This document shows, piece after piece, positions 1-9,110 of a DNA stretch of 64,000 nucleotides. Source of the DNA: Hymenobacter tibetensis (GTDB lineage: Bacteria; Bacteroidota; Bacteroidia; Cytophagales; Hymenobacteraceae); contig NZ_CP094669.1 in assembly GCF_022827545.1 (NCBI RefSeq), positions 4,333,001 through 4,397,000 on the forward strand. Reading direction: 5' to 3'. Below the pieces are notes generated by a model. The model did no database searches, had not been told where the DNA came from, and saw only the letters and a list, made by a program, of their open reading frames with translations. Both the position numbers and the translations under genes were made by a program. Within the stretch, counting starts at the first letter, position 1; each line of letters begins with the position of its first letter.

Positions 1-159
1 CCGATAAGTAAGCCAAGCGCGCCTGACTGACAAACCGAATCAACTTCTTTGGCAACGCACTGCCGGACCCGGCTGAAGCCGTGGCGGGAACTGCGCCAGC
101 GGTTTTCGAGTATCATTCAACCAGCGTTGCCGTTTTTTTGCTCACCAGAACCCTCTCCT

Positions 160-1221
160 TTGCCAACCACCCAAGCTGCCCACTCTTCCCGCCGCTTACT
201 CTGGTACCTCTTACTACTGGCTGTGCTTGTAACGGGGGCGGCAGCATATGCTACCTGGCGTGTACTGTGGCAGCCAAACGTGGCCGTATCGCCGTACGGT
301 GCCCCCTACTTATACATCCGGACGGGCACCGGCTACGCGGCCGTGCTGGATTCCTTGCGACGCCATGAGCTGCTCCGCGACCTTGACACGTTTGAATGGT
401 TGGCCGAGCAGCGAGGCTACCCGCGACGCGTACGCCCCGGCCGTTACCTCCTCGACCCGAGCCTCGGCAATGATGCCTTGCTGGACATGCTGCTACAAGG
501 CAAGCAAGACACCCTGGCTTTCACTTTGGATGCCTTCAAATACAAGCCGCAGCTTGCACGGCAAATCAGCAAGCAAGTGGAAGCCGATTCTGCGGAGCTA
601 CGCAAGCTTCTCAACGACAACACCTTCCTGACCCGGCGCTACCAGCTCGACACCACTACGGTGCTAACCATGTTCTTGCCGGGTTCATACCGCCTGTTCT
701 GGAACACTTCCGCCCGCGACTTCTTGGATTCGGCAGCGGCCACGCACCGTCGGTTCTGGACGCCCGAGCGCCGGCACCGGGCCGATTCGTTGCAGTTGTC
801 GCCTACGGAAGTGCACGTGCTGGCCAGCATCGTGCAGCGCGAGACGGCCAAGAAGGAAGACAAACCTGTTATTGCGGGGGTGTACCTGAACCGTTTGCGG
901 CGCGGTATGCGCTTACAGGCCGACCCAACCCTGCTATGGGCCATCGGCAACTTTGGGGTGAAGCGGGTGCTTAACAAAGACAAACTCGTAGACTCGCCCT
1001 ACAATACCTACAAGCACAAAGGCCTGCCGCCGGGGCCCATCACTTCGGCTAACCGCCAGAGTTTGGATGCTGTGCTTAAGCCTGCTGCGCACCGCTACGT
1101 CTTCTTCTGCGCCCGCCCCGACGGCAGCGGCTTCTCTGATTTCGCTGAAACTTTTGCTGAACACAAGCAGAATGCCCGCCGCTACCAGCACCGCCTCGAC
1201 AGCTTGGGCATCAAGCGGTAA
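160..1221 (+). CDS. mltG: Endolytic murein transglycosylase MltG (YceG family)
   Basis: Cuts nascent peptidoglycan glycan strands at the periplasmic face of the inner membrane and so sets strand length. From the TTG at 160 the protein has 353 residues: a short cytoplasmic tail, one membrane helix at about residues 12-32, a LysM-like segment, then the YceG catalytic region. The motif ASIVQRET carries the expected catalytic glutamate (about residue 228), and PYNTYKHKGLPPGPI is the family's C-terminal signature. The reading frame is open back to position 49, but the Arg/Pro-rich extension looks untranslated. TTG at 160 gives the usual layout, although the start is not certain. It converges on the glycosyltransferase gene with a gap of about 10 bases. 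The family assignment is firm. Confidence 0.93.
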   Translation: MPTTQAAHSSRRLLWYLLLLAVLVTGAAAYATWRVLWQPNVAVSPYGAPYLYIRTGTGYAAVLDSLRRHELLRDLDTFEWLAEQRGYPRRVRPGRYLLDPSLGNDALLDMLLQGKQDTLAFTLDAFKYKPQLARQISKQVEADSAELRKLLNDNTFLTRRYQLDTTTVLTMFLPGSYRLFWNTSARDFLDSAAATHRRFWTPERRHRADSLQLSPTEVHVLASIVQRETAKKEDKPVIAGVYLNRLRRGMRLQADPTLLWAIGNFGVKRVLNKDKLVDSPYNTYKHKGLPPGPITSANRQSLDAVLKPAAHRYVFFCARPDGSGFSDFAETFAEHKQNARRYQHRLDSLGIKR

Positions 1222-1231
1222 GGGCATAGCG

Positions 1232-2845
1232 CTACTGCAAGCGGTACAAGCGGAGCTGAGCGGAATCTTGGCGGGCCGCGCGCTGAAGGATCAGGGTCTG
1301 GTGGTAGCCTAGCCCAGTGTATTCAGAATGCTCGAGAAAGAAAAGCGGTGAGGTAAGCAGGGGCTCTGAAAACGCAACAAGGGCCGGCTGGCGGCGTAGC
1401 GAATCGAAACGTGGGGTGTTGGTTACTCGCCAATACGCGTCGAGCAGAACATAGTCGAACTGCTTTTTCTGCCAGTGGGCCAGTTGCTTTTCGTCGGTGA
1501 CAACGGCAATGGTATCTGTGGCGGCAAGAAAGGGGCTTAGTCCTAAGCCGAGCGTACTTACCACCCGTACCGGGCCGGGCGTGCGGGCTTGTAGCTGCTT
1601 GGCCATCGAGCCGTAGTGGGTGGTGGCGTACGCATAGACTTCTCGTTGCACTCGGTACAAGTTGAAAGCTGTAGCGGCCAGAAGTAGCACAGCCACTATT
1701 CCTTTGGACACCGAAGAAGGCAGCTTGCTGTAGCCAATCAACCGGCGTAGCGCCAGGAACGTGAGCACATAGAACAACGGATACACCAGCAGCAACCCCC
1801 GCGGCGCTTTCAGCAGCAACGACATACCCAACAGAAAGCAGCCTGCCCAAACACCCAGGTAGGTTGATAAGCCGAGAGGAACGTGCAGCCGCTTGAAACC
1901 CTGCCACCTACCTCGCGCCCACAGCACCAACCCAACTGCCAGCCCCGGCAACAACAACGGCGACTCGAAGTCCCATAGATAGCGCAGGTAGTACAGCCCA
2001 TCGAAGCGAAGGTGCCCCGCCCGGCCTGCGGCATTGCTGGCCCCCGGAAAAAACAGGTTGTAGTACACGGCCGGCCAACGATACCAGGGCAATCCGCCCA
2101 GCACGCCTAGCACGCCCAGTACGATATAGGGCGCCACCAGTACCAGTAGCACCCGCCTCAACGTAGCAGGCCGCCACAGCCTTCCTTGCCCGTAGAGCAG
2201 TTCCAGCACCAGCAGAATGGGCAGCGTAAGCAAGAACTTGTAATTGACGCTCAGCCCCAGAGCCAGCCACCCCGCTACACGCACTAACGCGTCCGGAGTG
2301 GGATGTTGTAAGCGCGCGTAATGGGTTCGTAGCAGCGCTGCAAACACGCATAAGCTCATGGAGCCCATCGTGAAGTCGCGCCCTGAGAAAGTTAGAAACA
2401 CGGAAGTACCCGCAAAAAGAAGCAGCAAAGCTTTTTCAGTACCGCCTACCTGCTTCTGGACACCCACAAACTCTAGTAGCCACAGCAGCGCCGCTACTGC
2501 CAGTAGGGCGTTTAAGTGCTGGAAAACCCGATAATCGGCCGTGAACCAGGCAACCGGCGCAAACAGCAGGGAAAAAGCCGGGCTGCCGTGGTGAAACAGG
2601 TTGCGCAAGTTGCCGTGCGCCACTTCCTGCACAATTTGCCAGTTGCGGACGGAATCGTAATCGGGAAGTGCTACCTCTTGCAGTCGGTACAGTCGCACTG
2701 CCACTATTGCCAGCAAGGCCAACCCTAGCAGCAGATAGTTGACAAGAATACGGGAGGAAACAGAAGCGCGCAAAAGGCTTAGCCGTAGATGAAGCCGCAA
2801 GATGCTAGTTTTGCTCGGGAGGCTGTTTACAACAAAACCGACCAC
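1232..2845 (-). CDS. GT-C (family 39-like) membrane glycosyltransferase
   Basis: A multi-pass membrane protein of up to 537 residues with about ten hydrophobic helices. After the first helix comes a short loop with an acidic Asp-Tyr-Asp motif (LPDYDSVRN), the position of the acidic catalytic motif in GT-C enzymes that use polyprenyl-phosphate sugars. Family knowledge suggests sugar transfer to lipid or protein on the outer face of the inner membrane. Donor and acceptor cannot be read from the sequence. The longest frame opens with GTG at 2845; TTG codons about 15 and 24 codons further in would also keep the first helix, so the start is uncertain. It is divergent from dtd. Confidence 0.7.
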   Translation of the reverse strand: MVGFVVNSLPSKTSILRLHLRLSLLRASVSSRILVNYLLLGLALLAIVAVRLYRLQEVALPDYDSVRNWQIVQEVAHGNLRNLFHHGSPAFSLLFAPVAWFTADYRVFQHLNALLAVAALLWLLEFVGVQKQVGGTEKALLLLFAGTSVFLTFSGRDFTMGSMSLCVFAALLRTHYARLQHPTPDALVRVAGWLALGLSVNYKFLLTLPILLVLELLYGQGRLWRPATLRRVLLVLVAPYIVLGVLGVLGGLPWYRWPAVYYNLFFPGASNAAGRAGHLRFDGLYYLRYLWDFESPLLLPGLAVGLVLWARGRWQGFKRLHVPLGLSTYLGVWAGCFLLGMSLLLKAPRGLLLVYPLFYVLTFLALRRLIGYSKLPSSVSKGIVAVLLLAATAFNLYRVQREVYAYATTHYGSMAKQLQARTPGPVRVVSTLGLGLSPFLAATDTIAVVTDEKQLAHWQKKQFDYVLLDAYWRVTNTPRFDSLRRQPALVAFSEPLLTSPLFFLEHSEYTGLGYHQTLILQRAARQDSAQLRLYRLQ

Positions 2846-2872
2846 CGTCGTACACTAGTTAAACACTACACT

Positions 2873-3316
2873 ATGCGCACCGTCATTCAGCGTGTTCAAC
2901 GGGCCAGCGTCACGGTCGAAGGGCGCATTACCGGTCAGATTGGTGCTGGCCTCTTGGTCTTGGCCGGGTTTGCGCCCGACGATACTCCTGCCACCCTCGA
3001 CTGGATGGCGCGCAAGCTGATACAGCTGCGCATTTTTTCCGATGAAGCGGGCAAGATGAACCTTTCGGTGCAAGACGTAAACGGGCAACTGCTAGTGGTG
3101 AGCCAATTCACGCTGCTGGCCGATGCGCGCAAAGGCAACCGCCCTAGTTATACCGGGGCCGCTCCGCCGCCTGTTGCCATACCGCTTTACGAGCAGTTCA
3201 TACTGCGCTTGGAGCACCTCCTGGGCCGGCCTATTGCCACCGGCGAGTTTGGCGCCGATATGCAGGTGGAGCTTCTCAATGATGGCCCCGTTACCATTGT
3301 GCTGGATTCCCAGTAG
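2873..3316 (+). CDS. dtd: D-aminoacyl-tRNA deacylase
   Basis: Hydrolyses D-amino acids mischarged on tRNA, protecting translation in the cytoplasm. The 147-residue length is typical. The motifs [17 protein letters not shown] and the C-terminal [11 protein letters not shown] (with the Gly-Pro of the cross-subunit motif) are both present. The ATG at 2873 gives the standard N-terminus [13 protein letters not shown]; the open frame extends upstream to 2789, but that part does not resemble the family. The mazG-like gene starts 21 bases downstream on the same strand, so the two are probably co-transcribed. Confidence 0.95.
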   Translation: MRTVIQRVQRASVTVEGRITGQIGAGLLVLAGFAPDDTPATLDWMARKLIQLRIFSDEAGKMNLSVQDVNGQLLVVSQFTLLADARKGNRPSYTGAAPPPVAIPLYEQFILRLEHLLGRPIATGEFGADMQVELLNDGPVTIVLDSQ

Positions 3317-3337
3317 TACTACTCCCTACCCTTTCTC

Positions 3338-3664
3338 ATGACTATCGAAGAAGCGCAGCAGACCGTTGATACCTGGATCAAAACCACGGGTATTCGGTAT
3401 TTCAATGAGTTGACCAACATGGCCATGCTCACCGAAGAAGTAGGCGAAGTGGCCCGCATTATTGCGCGTCAGTACGGCGAACAGTCTTTCAAGGAGTCCG
3501 ACAAAGACAAAGTATTGGCCGACGAATTAGCGGATGTGCTGTTCGTGGTCATCTGTCTAGCCAACCAGACCGGCGTCAACCTGACCGATGCCCTTCAGCG
3601 CAACCTGGAAAAGAAAACCCTCCGCGACACCGACCGTCACCGCAACAACGAGAAGCTGAAATAG
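3338..3664 (+). CDS. MazG-like nucleotide pyrophosphohydrolase
   Basis: A small all-alpha NTP pyrophosphohydrolase of 108 residues, the size of single-domain MazG-like proteins. The metal-binding pattern is visible as TEEVGEVARIIAR followed about 30 residues later by DELADVLFVVICLAN (EExxE then ExxD). Such proteins hydrolyse (d)NTPs to NMP and pyrophosphate and are thought to clean the nucleotide pool; the exact substrate is unknown. It follows dtd by 21 bases, so both genes of the likely operon have a quality-control role. It converges on comB with a 14-base gap. Confidence 0.9.
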   Translation: MTIEEAQQTVDTWIKTTGIRYFNELTNMAMLTEEVGEVARIIARQYGEQSFKESDKDKVLADELADVLFVVICLANQTGVNLTDALQRNLEKKTLRDTDRHRNNEKLK

Positions 3665-3678
3665 CTTTAGGCTAGCGG

Positions 3679-4422
3679 CTAGCGTAACTCAGAAGACAGC
3701 GCTGCGTGTTGGAGGGCTGTAATTCGCCCTTCTTGGTACACGGGCACTACATCGTACACATCTTGGCGCACGCAAAACTCCATGTCTTTATGCAGCTCCA
3801 GGCTGTTGAGCCGCCGGACGTGAGAGGACTTCAGCAGATACCCCGCCACATCGGGGCGGGCTGCCTGCCACAAGTCCAAGGCGGCTAGCGTGGCGTCCGA
3901 GTCAGTGGTAGTAAATTCAGACGCTAGCTCATTGGCTAGGGCGCCTCCAAACAAAGTGTCTTCCAGGCAGAAGTTGCCTTTCCAGCCAGCACACACCACT
4001 ATCACATCTTTCTGCTGCTGCCGCAGGAAGTTGGCTACTGCCCCAAGGTTCAGGAAAGCGCCTACCACTACGGCGTCTGCTGCCTGCGACAAGTGCAGGG
4101 CCCGAGTGCCATTGGTAGTTGTAATAGCTACGGCACGGCCACGCACGGCTACTACGCCGTCTAAGTAGCCAAAAGGAGAGTTACCTAGGTCCACGCCTAG
4201 CGCTTGGCGTCCGTCGCGTTCTGCGGCGGTTAAGTAACCGTCGGCGGCCATGGCTTGGCACGCCGCCACTTCACTCACGGGCACCATATGCGTAACGCCC
4301 TGCGCCAGCGCCGTTACAATAGACGATGTAGCGCGCAATACGTCTACCACCACCGCCACCCGGCCTCGCAGATCAAAAAGGGGTAGGAGTTCGGGCGAAA
4401 AGCAAATATCAAGAGTAGGCAT
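3679..4422 (-). CDS. comB: 2-phosphosulfolactate phosphatase family protein (ComB)
   Basis: 247 residues of the ComB family, which removes phosphate from 2-phosphosulfolactate. Recognisable elements are the N-terminal DVLRATSSIVTAL, the central ITTTNGTRAL and the acidic stretch CAGWKGNFCLEDTLFGG. In archaea ComB acts in coenzyme M synthesis, but this lineage is not known to make coenzyme M. Sulfolactate or another C3 sulfonate is therefore a likelier product, and a link to the sulfonolipids of Cytophagales is speculation. No other sulfonate gene is in the window. The ATG at 4422 fits the family start. It lies downstream of gcvT on the same strand but is separated from it by a terminator at 4464-4500. 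Confidence 0.85.
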   Translation of the reverse strand: MPTLDICFSPELLPLFDLRGRVAVVVDVLRATSSIVTALAQGVTHMVPVSEVAACQAMAADGYLTAAERDGRQALGVDLGNSPFGYLDGVVAVRGRAVAITTTNGTRALHLSQAADAVVVGAFLNLGAVANFLRQQQKDVIVVCAGWKGNFCLEDTLFGGALANELASEFTTTDSDATLAALDLWQAARPDVAGYLLKSSHVRRLNSLELHKDMEFCVRQDVYDVVPVYQEGRITALQHAALSSELR

Positions 4423-4458
4423 GAACAGAAAGTAGGTGCTAGAAGAAGAACAGAAGTG

Positions 4459-4502
4459 AAAAACCGGCGGCAGAAGTCGTTTTTCAACTTCTGCCGCCGG
4501 TC
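4459..4502 (-). terminator. Terminator downstream of gcvT
   Basis: Perfect 14-base arms CCGGCGGCAGAAGT (4464-4477) and their complement (4487-4500) enclose a 9-base loop. The A-run just left of the hairpin is a U-run on the minus strand, as expected for the end of gcvT, which stops at 4516. Confidence 0.85.
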
Positions 4503-4515
4503 ATATACCTCCTTT

Positions 4516-5622
4516 TTATGCTTCCTCCGTACCCGGCACGAAAGGCAATTTCACTACCGTAGCCGGGTGGTTTTTACCGCGCACTTGCACGAATACCTTG
4601 CTGCCGGGCGCACTCAATGCCGTCTGTACATAGCCTAGCCCGATACCTTTGCTGAGCGAGGGAGACTGAGTACCGCTGGTTACTTCACCGATTTTTTCGC
4701 CGGCTTCGTTCACTAGCTCGTAATGGCCACGCGGTATGCCGGGTCCGTCCATCAGGAAACCAACCAGCTTGCGCTCCACCCCAACCTCCTTTTGCTTTTT
4801 GAGCGTATCGGCGTTGGTGAAGTCCTTGCTGAACTTGGTAATCCAGCCCAAGCCGGCCTCCAAGGGCGAAGTCTCGTCGTTGATATCGTTGCCGTACAGG
4901 CAGTAGCCCATTTCTAGGCGCAGCGTGTCGCGGGCCCCCAGGCCGATGGGCTTCAAGCCGTAAGGCTGGCCTGCTTCCATCACCTTGTCCCATACTTGCC
5001 GGGCGTGCTCGTTGGGCACATAGAGCTCAAACCCACCTGCGCCGGTGTAGCCCGTAGCCGAAATAATAACGTTGGGGGCGCCGGCAAATGTACCTTGTAC
5101 AAACGAGTAGTAAGGAATGGAGCTTAAATCGGCGTCGGTCAGGCTTTGTAGCGCAGCAATAGCCTTAGGGCCTTGCACGGCAAACAAGCTGATTTCGTCG
5201 GACACGTTTTCCATTTCCGCGCCAGCCGTGTTGAATTGCTGAATCCAGTTCCAGTCTTTGTCGATATTGGAAGCATTTACCACTAACAGGTAATCCTCTT
5301 CCGCCAGCTTATACACCAGCAGGTCATCTACGATGCCGCCGTCTTTGTTGGGTAGGCAGGAGTATTGAGCCTTACCAGGAGCCAGCTTGCTGGCATCGTT
5401 GGTGGTTACACGCTGAATTAGGTCGAGGGCCTGCGGACCACGCACCCGGAACTCACCCATGTGCGACACATCGAAGATGCCAACTGCACGCCGCACAGTG
5501 CGGTGTTCTTCGAGGTCGGAAGAATAGCGCACGGGCATGTTGTACCCGGCAAAGGGGACCATTTTAGCGCCTAGTTGCTGGTGTACATCATTCAGAACAA
5601 CGGTTTTGAGGTCTTCAGCCAT
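4516..5622 (-). CDS. gcvT: Glycine cleavage system T protein (aminomethyltransferase)
   Basis: Transfers the methylene group from the aminomethyl-lipoyl H protein to tetrahydrofolate, releasing ammonia. The 368 residues from the ATG at 5622 match the family. Landmarks are [23 protein letters not shown], the folate-domain segment [13 protein letters not shown] and [17 protein letters not shown]. The frame is open upstream to 5700, but [14 protein letters not shown] is the expected N-terminus. gcvH and gcvP are not in the window. The upstream region holds a 23-base inverted repeat at 5688-5710 and shows no glycine riboswitch I could recognise. Confidence 0.96.
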   Translation of the reverse strand: MAEDLKTVVLNDVHQQLGAKMVPFAGYNMPVRYSSDLEEHRTVRRAVGIFDVSHMGEFRVRGPQALDLIQRVTTNDASKLAPGKAQYSCLPNKDGGIVDDLLVYKLAEEDYLLVVNASNIDKDWNWIQQFNTAGAEMENVSDEISLFAVQGPKAIAALQSLTDADLSSIPYYSFVQGTFAGAPNVIISATGYTGAGGFELYVPNEHARQVWDKVMEAGQPYGLKPIGLGARDTLRLEMGYCLYGNDINDETSPLEAGLGWITKFSKDFTNADTLKKQKEVGVERKLVGFLMDGPGIPRGHYELVNEAGEKIGEVTSGTQSPSLSKGIGLGYVQTALSAPGSKVFVQVRGKNHPATVVKLPFVPGTEEA

Positions 5623-5687
5623 TCGTTTAGTTTCTAGTTTCCGTTTTTGCTTGTAGTGCGTCGCCGCAGAAATCTGAATTGCTCTAT

Positions 5688-5710
5688 GGAGAGCTTGCAT
5701 GTTGCTCTCC
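5688..5710. promoter_or_regulatory. Inverted repeat between gcvT and the CZB gene
   Basis: GGAGAGC and its complement GCTCTCC are separated by nine bases, and TATCTTTG, which matches the -7 promoter consensus TAnnTTTG in the plus direction, follows at once (5711-5718). This could be an operator next to the promoter of the sensory operon. No -33 element is convincing, so this is a weak call. Confidence 0.3.
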
Positions 5711-5888
5711 TATCTTTGAACAGGATACATGCGGGTTCGGGTGGCGAAATTAGCTAATTCCTGCGGGCAGGCAGCTACCGTCAACTTTGAGTGCAAGCTC
5801 GTCGTTAGGGTAAGAGCAGCCGCTACCCTTTCTGCACTTTGTCTTTTTCACTCCCGATGTCCAGCTTGTATTAGAGCGGCTTACCCCT

Positions 5889-6254
5889 ATGAACAACGAA
5901 CTCAAACAGGACTTTGAATCGGGAATGGTGAAACACCTACTGTTTAAGTCCAAGCTACGTTCTTACTTGTACGGCAGCAAAACCAGCCAAGGTCCCATCC
6001 GCGACCCGTCGCTGTGTTCTTTCGGCCACTGGATTCAGAACCGAGCGTTAGGTCCCTATGGCCACCTACCCGAATCGCGCGAGTTGGACCGGCTACATAT
6101 CCTTGTGCACCACAAAGCCAACGCCCTGATGGACATGCACGAGCGGGGCGAAACCGAGCAGGCGTTGGCAGGCTTACCGGCCATAGAAAAAATTGCCGAT
6201 CAGATTACCCTTCTGCTGCGAACTATGGAGCAGAAGCTGCGTACGGGGCTCTAG
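5889..6254 (+). CDS. Stand-alone CZB (zinc-binding) domain protein
   Basis: 121 residues, nearly all one CZB (chemoreceptor zinc-binding) domain. The four expected zinc ligands appear in order: His16, Cys43 (in SLCSFGHWI), His70 and His74. The spacings of 27, 27 and 4 follow the His-Cys-His-His pattern of known CZB domains such as that of DgcZ. CZB domains bind zinc tightly, and the cysteine can also react with oxidants. Usually the domain is fused to a chemoreceptor or cyclase; here it stands alone. The CHASE3 kinase starts 50 bases downstream, suggesting that this protein supplies the ligand-binding input. No signal peptide is seen, so it should be cytoplasmic. Confidence 0.88.
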   Translation: MNNELKQDFESGMVKHLLFKSKLRSYLYGSKTSQGPIRDPSLCSFGHWIQNRALGPYGHLPESRELDRLHILVHHKANALMDMHERGETEQALAGLPAIEKIADQITLLLRTMEQKLRTGL

Positions 6255-6304
6255 CTGTTGTTGCCACCTTTCAGCTTACCATCTCATCCTGCTGTTCTGC
6301 CTGC

Positions 6305-7855
6305 ATGAAGCTGAAGCTTTCCACTAAACTTTTCGCCGGTTTTCTAGCCGTTCTACTTCTATTTGTGGGCGTGGTAGTGGTCAATTACCAGCTCTCGCGC
6401 AAGGTGCTGCGCAACGCCCGGCAGGTGCAAGCCTCGCAACGCGTGTTTGCGGAAGCGTCTATGCTCATGCGCAACATCGTGGACATGGAAACTGGGTTTC
6501 GGGGCTACTTGCTTATTGGCAAAGAGGAAGTACTGGAACCGTATCATCAGGGCGAGCGGTATTTGCTGAAAAACTTCAGCCAGCTGCTCAGCGACCTAGA
6601 CCCCGAGAGTCCGCAGTATGCCCGCATCGTACGGGCGCAAAAGATGTTTCGGGAGTGGCTCAACTATTCCCAACTGCTCATCAGCGAGAAGCGCGAAGCC
6701 CGCCACCGCTCACCCACTCAGGAAGGGCTTCAAGGCGTCGACCACCGTGCGTTGGCTGAAAGTCTGCAAGGCAAGGTCCTGATGGATCAGATTCGGGTGC
6801 TGTTTGCTGGCTTCGACCAGGAAGAACGCAAACAACGCGCGAAGCAAAGCACCCGTCTTCAAGAGAGCATCATCGAAACCCGGCTTATTTCGGTGGGTAT
6901 CACGCTGCTGGCTATTCTGCTGGGCTTACTATGGGCGGGCTATATCATCCGCCTGATTGGCCGCCGTATTCAAACCATGGTGTCGCTGTCCTCGCGCATT
7001 GCGGCGGGCAAGTACCGCACGGCTATTCAGGATACGGAGGGCGATGAGCTGAGCGAGTTAGCCATTTCACTCAACCAGATGGCCACCACCATCGATACCA
7101 ACATCACCCAGCTAGAGCGCCGCAACCAGGAGCTCGACCAGTTTGCCTACGTAGTGTCGCATGACTTGAAAGCCCCTTTGCGAGGGATAGAAAGTGCTTC
7201 GCGCTGGATTGAGGAAGACATGGGCCAGGATATTCCGCAGCACATTCGGGAGTTTTTGGTGTTGATGCGCGTGCGGGTGAAACGGATGGAGCAGCTCATT
7301 ATGGGCATTCTAGAGCTAGCCCGCGTCGGCCGTTCGCCGCAAGCCGACGAACCCGTGTTTGTGCGTCAACTATTGCGAGAAATCATTGACTCGCTGAACC
7401 TGCCGGATGGGTTTCAAGTGGAACTGCCTTTCTACTTGCCTACGCTGGTTACCAACCGAGTGCAGTTGCAACAAGTGTTCACCAACCTCATCAGCAACGC
7501 CGCTAAGTACCACGGCCATCCTGAATCCGGCACCGTAAGCATTGCCTGCACCGAAGACACGCAGTTCTACACTTTTTCCGTAACCGACGACGGCCCTGGT
7601 ATTGCCCCCGAGTACCACGAGAGGATCTTCGTCATCTTCCAAACACTTACCGAGCGCGACACACTGGAAAGCACTGGCGTTGGGCTAGCCATTGTCAAGA
7701 AAATTGTAGAGCGCCAAGGGGGCGCCATCCAAGTGGAATCCAAGGAAGGGGAAGGCGCCACGTTCCGATTCACGTGGCCTCGGCAGAGCCGCCCAAACCC
7801 TGAAAATCGGGCTATTAGCACAATTTCAACACAAAATTTAGCCTCAACCGTATAG
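6305..7855 (+). CDS. CHASE3-HAMP sensor histidine kinase
   Basis: 516 residues from the ATG at 6305. Order of parts: membrane helix (about 9-29), periplasmic four-helix CHASE3 domain (about 35-180, with DMETGFRGYLL), second helix (about 192-212), HAMP, dimerisation domain with phospho-acceptor His286 in YVVSHDLKAPLRG, then the ATPase domain with NLISNAAKYH, VTDDGPGIAPE and STGVGLAIVKKI. The HisKA-HATPase part resembles phytochrome-type kinases that pair with small single-domain regulators. The frame is open upstream to 6014, overlapping the CZB gene, but the helix right after M6305 fixes the start. It lies between the CZB gene and the response regulator on one strand, so a three-protein pathway is likely. 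The signal sensed is unknown. Confidence 0.92.
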   Translation: MKLKLSTKLFAGFLAVLLLFVGVVVVNYQLSRKVLRNARQVQASQRVFAEASMLMRNIVDMETGFRGYLLIGKEEVLEPYHQGERYLLKNFSQLLSDLDPESPQYARIVRAQKMFREWLNYSQLLISEKREARHRSPTQEGLQGVDHRALAESLQGKVLMDQIRVLFAGFDQEERKQRAKQSTRLQESIIETRLISVGITLLAILLGLLWAGYIIRLIGRRIQTMVSLSSRIAAGKYRTAIQDTEGDELSELAISLNQMATTIDTNITQLERRNQELDQFAYVVSHDLKAPLRGIESASRWIEEDMGQDIPQHIREFLVLMRVRVKRMEQLIMGILELARVGRSPQADEPVFVRQLLREIIDSLNLPDGFQVELPFYLPTLVTNRVQLQQVFTNLISNAAKYHGHPESGTVSIACTEDTQFYTFSVTDDGPGIAPEYHERIFVIFQTLTERDTLESTGVGLAIVKKIVERQGGAIQVESKEGEGATFRFTWPRQSRPNPENRAISTISTQNLASTV

Positions 7856-7909
7856 CGGGTAGCCTATGGGCTGATTTACATGCTCTAATTCATCCAACCT
7901 ACACCTGCT

Positions 7910-8335
7910 ATGCCTAGTATTCTTTTGGTCGAGGACGACCAGATGGACATCATGAATGTGCAGCGCGAATTGCGCAAGAACAACATTGATTTGCCCCTCC
8001 AGATTGCTCGCAACGGTCGTGAAGCCCTGAATATGCTGCGCGGTGAAGGTGGCCAAGAAAAGATAGAGTTGCCGCGCGTAGTGATGCTCGACATCAACAT
8101 GCCCCGTATGAATGGCTTGGAGTTGCTGGAGCAGCTACGCTCCGACCCCGAGTTTGTTGGTCTCAACGTGTTCATCATGACCACGTCCGACCTCGATACC
8201 GACCGTCTCAAAGCCCAGAACCTAGCGGTTAGCGGCTACATCATCAAGCCCCTGAACTTCGACACCTTCGGCGAAGGTGGTTCCACCATTGATGGCTTTA
8301 GCTTGTTTCTTGATTTGCTGAAACTGAAAAGCTAG
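7910..8335 (+). CDS. CheY-like single-domain response regulator
   Basis: 141 residues, one receiver domain. The acidic pocket VEDD near residue 8, phospho-acceptor Asp61 (MLDINMPRMNG), the switch Thr in IMTTSD and Lys in IIKPLN are all present. The short insertion in the first half and the lack of an output domain fit the Rcp1-type regulators that partner phytochrome-like kinases. It sits 54 bases after the CHASE3 kinase and ends at a strong terminator, so it is the last gene of the CZB-kinase-regulator operon. Output must pass through a further partner, which is not visible here. Confidence 0.92.
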   Translation: MPSILLVEDDQMDIMNVQRELRKNNIDLPLQIARNGREALNMLRGEGGQEKIELPRVVMLDINMPRMNGLELLEQLRSDPEFVGLNVFIMTTSDLDTDRLKAQNLAVSGYIIKPLNFDTFGEGGSTIDGFSLFLDLLKLKS

Positions 8336-8345
8336 GAAAGGCCAT

Positions 8346-8397
8346 AAAAAAGCCAGTGCTCTGTTCTGCGTTGAGAGAACAGAGCACTGGCTTTTTT
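8346..8397. terminator. Bidirectional terminator between the regulator and rnhB
   Basis: Perfect 16-base arms (GCCAGTGCTCTGTTCT and complement) around an 8-base loop, flanked by A6 on the left and T6 on the right. It works for both convergent genes. Confidence 0.92.
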
Positions 8398-8410
8398 ATA
8401 ACTCCGATGC

Positions 8411-8986
8411 TTACAGCAACCGGAAACCCATCCGATGGTGCGAGGTGGTACCATGAGCACGAATAGCGGCCCGATGGTGCAACGTAGGATACCCCGCGTT
8501 CTGCTCCCAACCATACTCCGGGTGTTGCACCGCCAATTCTAGCATACGCTCGTCGCGGAAGGTTTTGGCCAGAATAGAGGCCGCGGCAATGTGCTTATAG
8601 CGAGCATCGCCTTTCACAAGACAGGTGTGGTCTATGCCTTCATACGCCCGAAAGCGGTTACCATCGACTGCCAGATGAGTGGGTTGAATTCCTAGGGCTG
8701 CTACAGCCCGGTGCATAGCTAGGTAACTAGCCTGCGCAATATTGATGGCAGCAATTTCATCGGGCGATGCTTCGGCTACCGCCCAAGCCACCGCCTCCCG
8801 GCAGATATCGTGGCGCAACGCCATACGGCGGCGAGCACTCAACTGCTTGGAGTCGTTGAGAAACGCGGGGTTGAAATCGGGCGGCAAGATAACGGCGGCG
8901 GCAAACACAGGTCCGGCCAAGCAGCCACGGCCCGCTTCGTCGAGCCCTGCTTCCAGGGGGTGTCCAGTATGAGAGGCAAGCAACAT
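8411..8986 (-). CDS. rnhB: Ribonuclease HII
   Basis: Cuts the RNA strand of RNA-DNA hybrids and removes ribonucleotides misincorporated in DNA. 191 residues from the ATG at 8986. The catalytic acids are visible in GLDEAGRGCLAGPV (Asp and Glu) and in the later VDGN and KGDARYKHIAAASILAK segments. The frame runs open to 9046, but those residues lie beyond the family's N-terminus. A promoter-like TACCTTTA ends only four bases upstream of this ATG (8991-8998), so the transcript may be nearly leaderless. The upstream small gene has its own terminator (9023-9065), so rnhB is probably transcribed alone. Confidence 0.95.
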   Translation of the reverse strand: MLLASHTGHPLEAGLDEAGRGCLAGPVFAAAVILPPDFNPAFLNDSKQLSARRRMALRHDICREAVAWAVAEASPDEIAAINIAQASYLAMHRAVAALGIQPTHLAVDGNRFRAYEGIDHTCLVKGDARYKHIAAASILAKTFRDERMLELAVQHPEYGWEQNAGYPTLHHRAAIRAHGTTSHHRMGFRLL

Positions 8987-8990
8987 GGCG

Positions 8991-8998
8991 TAAAGGTA
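8991..8998 (-). promoter_or_regulatory. Possible -7 element of rnhB
   Basis: On the minus strand this reads TACCTTTA, one base off the Bacteroidota -7 consensus TAnnTTTG, and is followed by CGCC and the ATG. Its position between an upstream terminator and the start codon fits a promoter. No clear -33 element is seen. Confidence 0.4.
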
Positions 8999-9022
8999 CG
9001 GGAGGCCCCAACGCCAGACACG

Positions 9023-9065
9023 AAAAAAGGCATCCCCGGGAGCCATGGCGGCCGGAGATGCCTTT
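9023..9065 (-). terminator. Terminator of the small acidic protein gene
   Basis: Arms AAAGGCATCcCCGG and CCGGaGATGCCTTT (9026-9064, one A-C mismatch) enclose about 11 bases. The A-run at 9023-9028 is a U-run on the minus strand. Confidence 0.75.
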
Positions 9066-9110
9066 CTAGAGGTGAAATGTTTTACTTATGCTGCAAGGTA
9101 GGCCACTACC

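Noticed and set aside
5623..5888. Possible glycine riboswitch before gcvT
   Set aside because: Only one short inverted repeat is present; none of the conserved riboswitch core could be recognised.
5729..5917. 62-codon plus-strand frame before the CZB gene
   Set aside because: It overlaps the start of the CZB gene and has no protein-like pattern; the leader region explains it.
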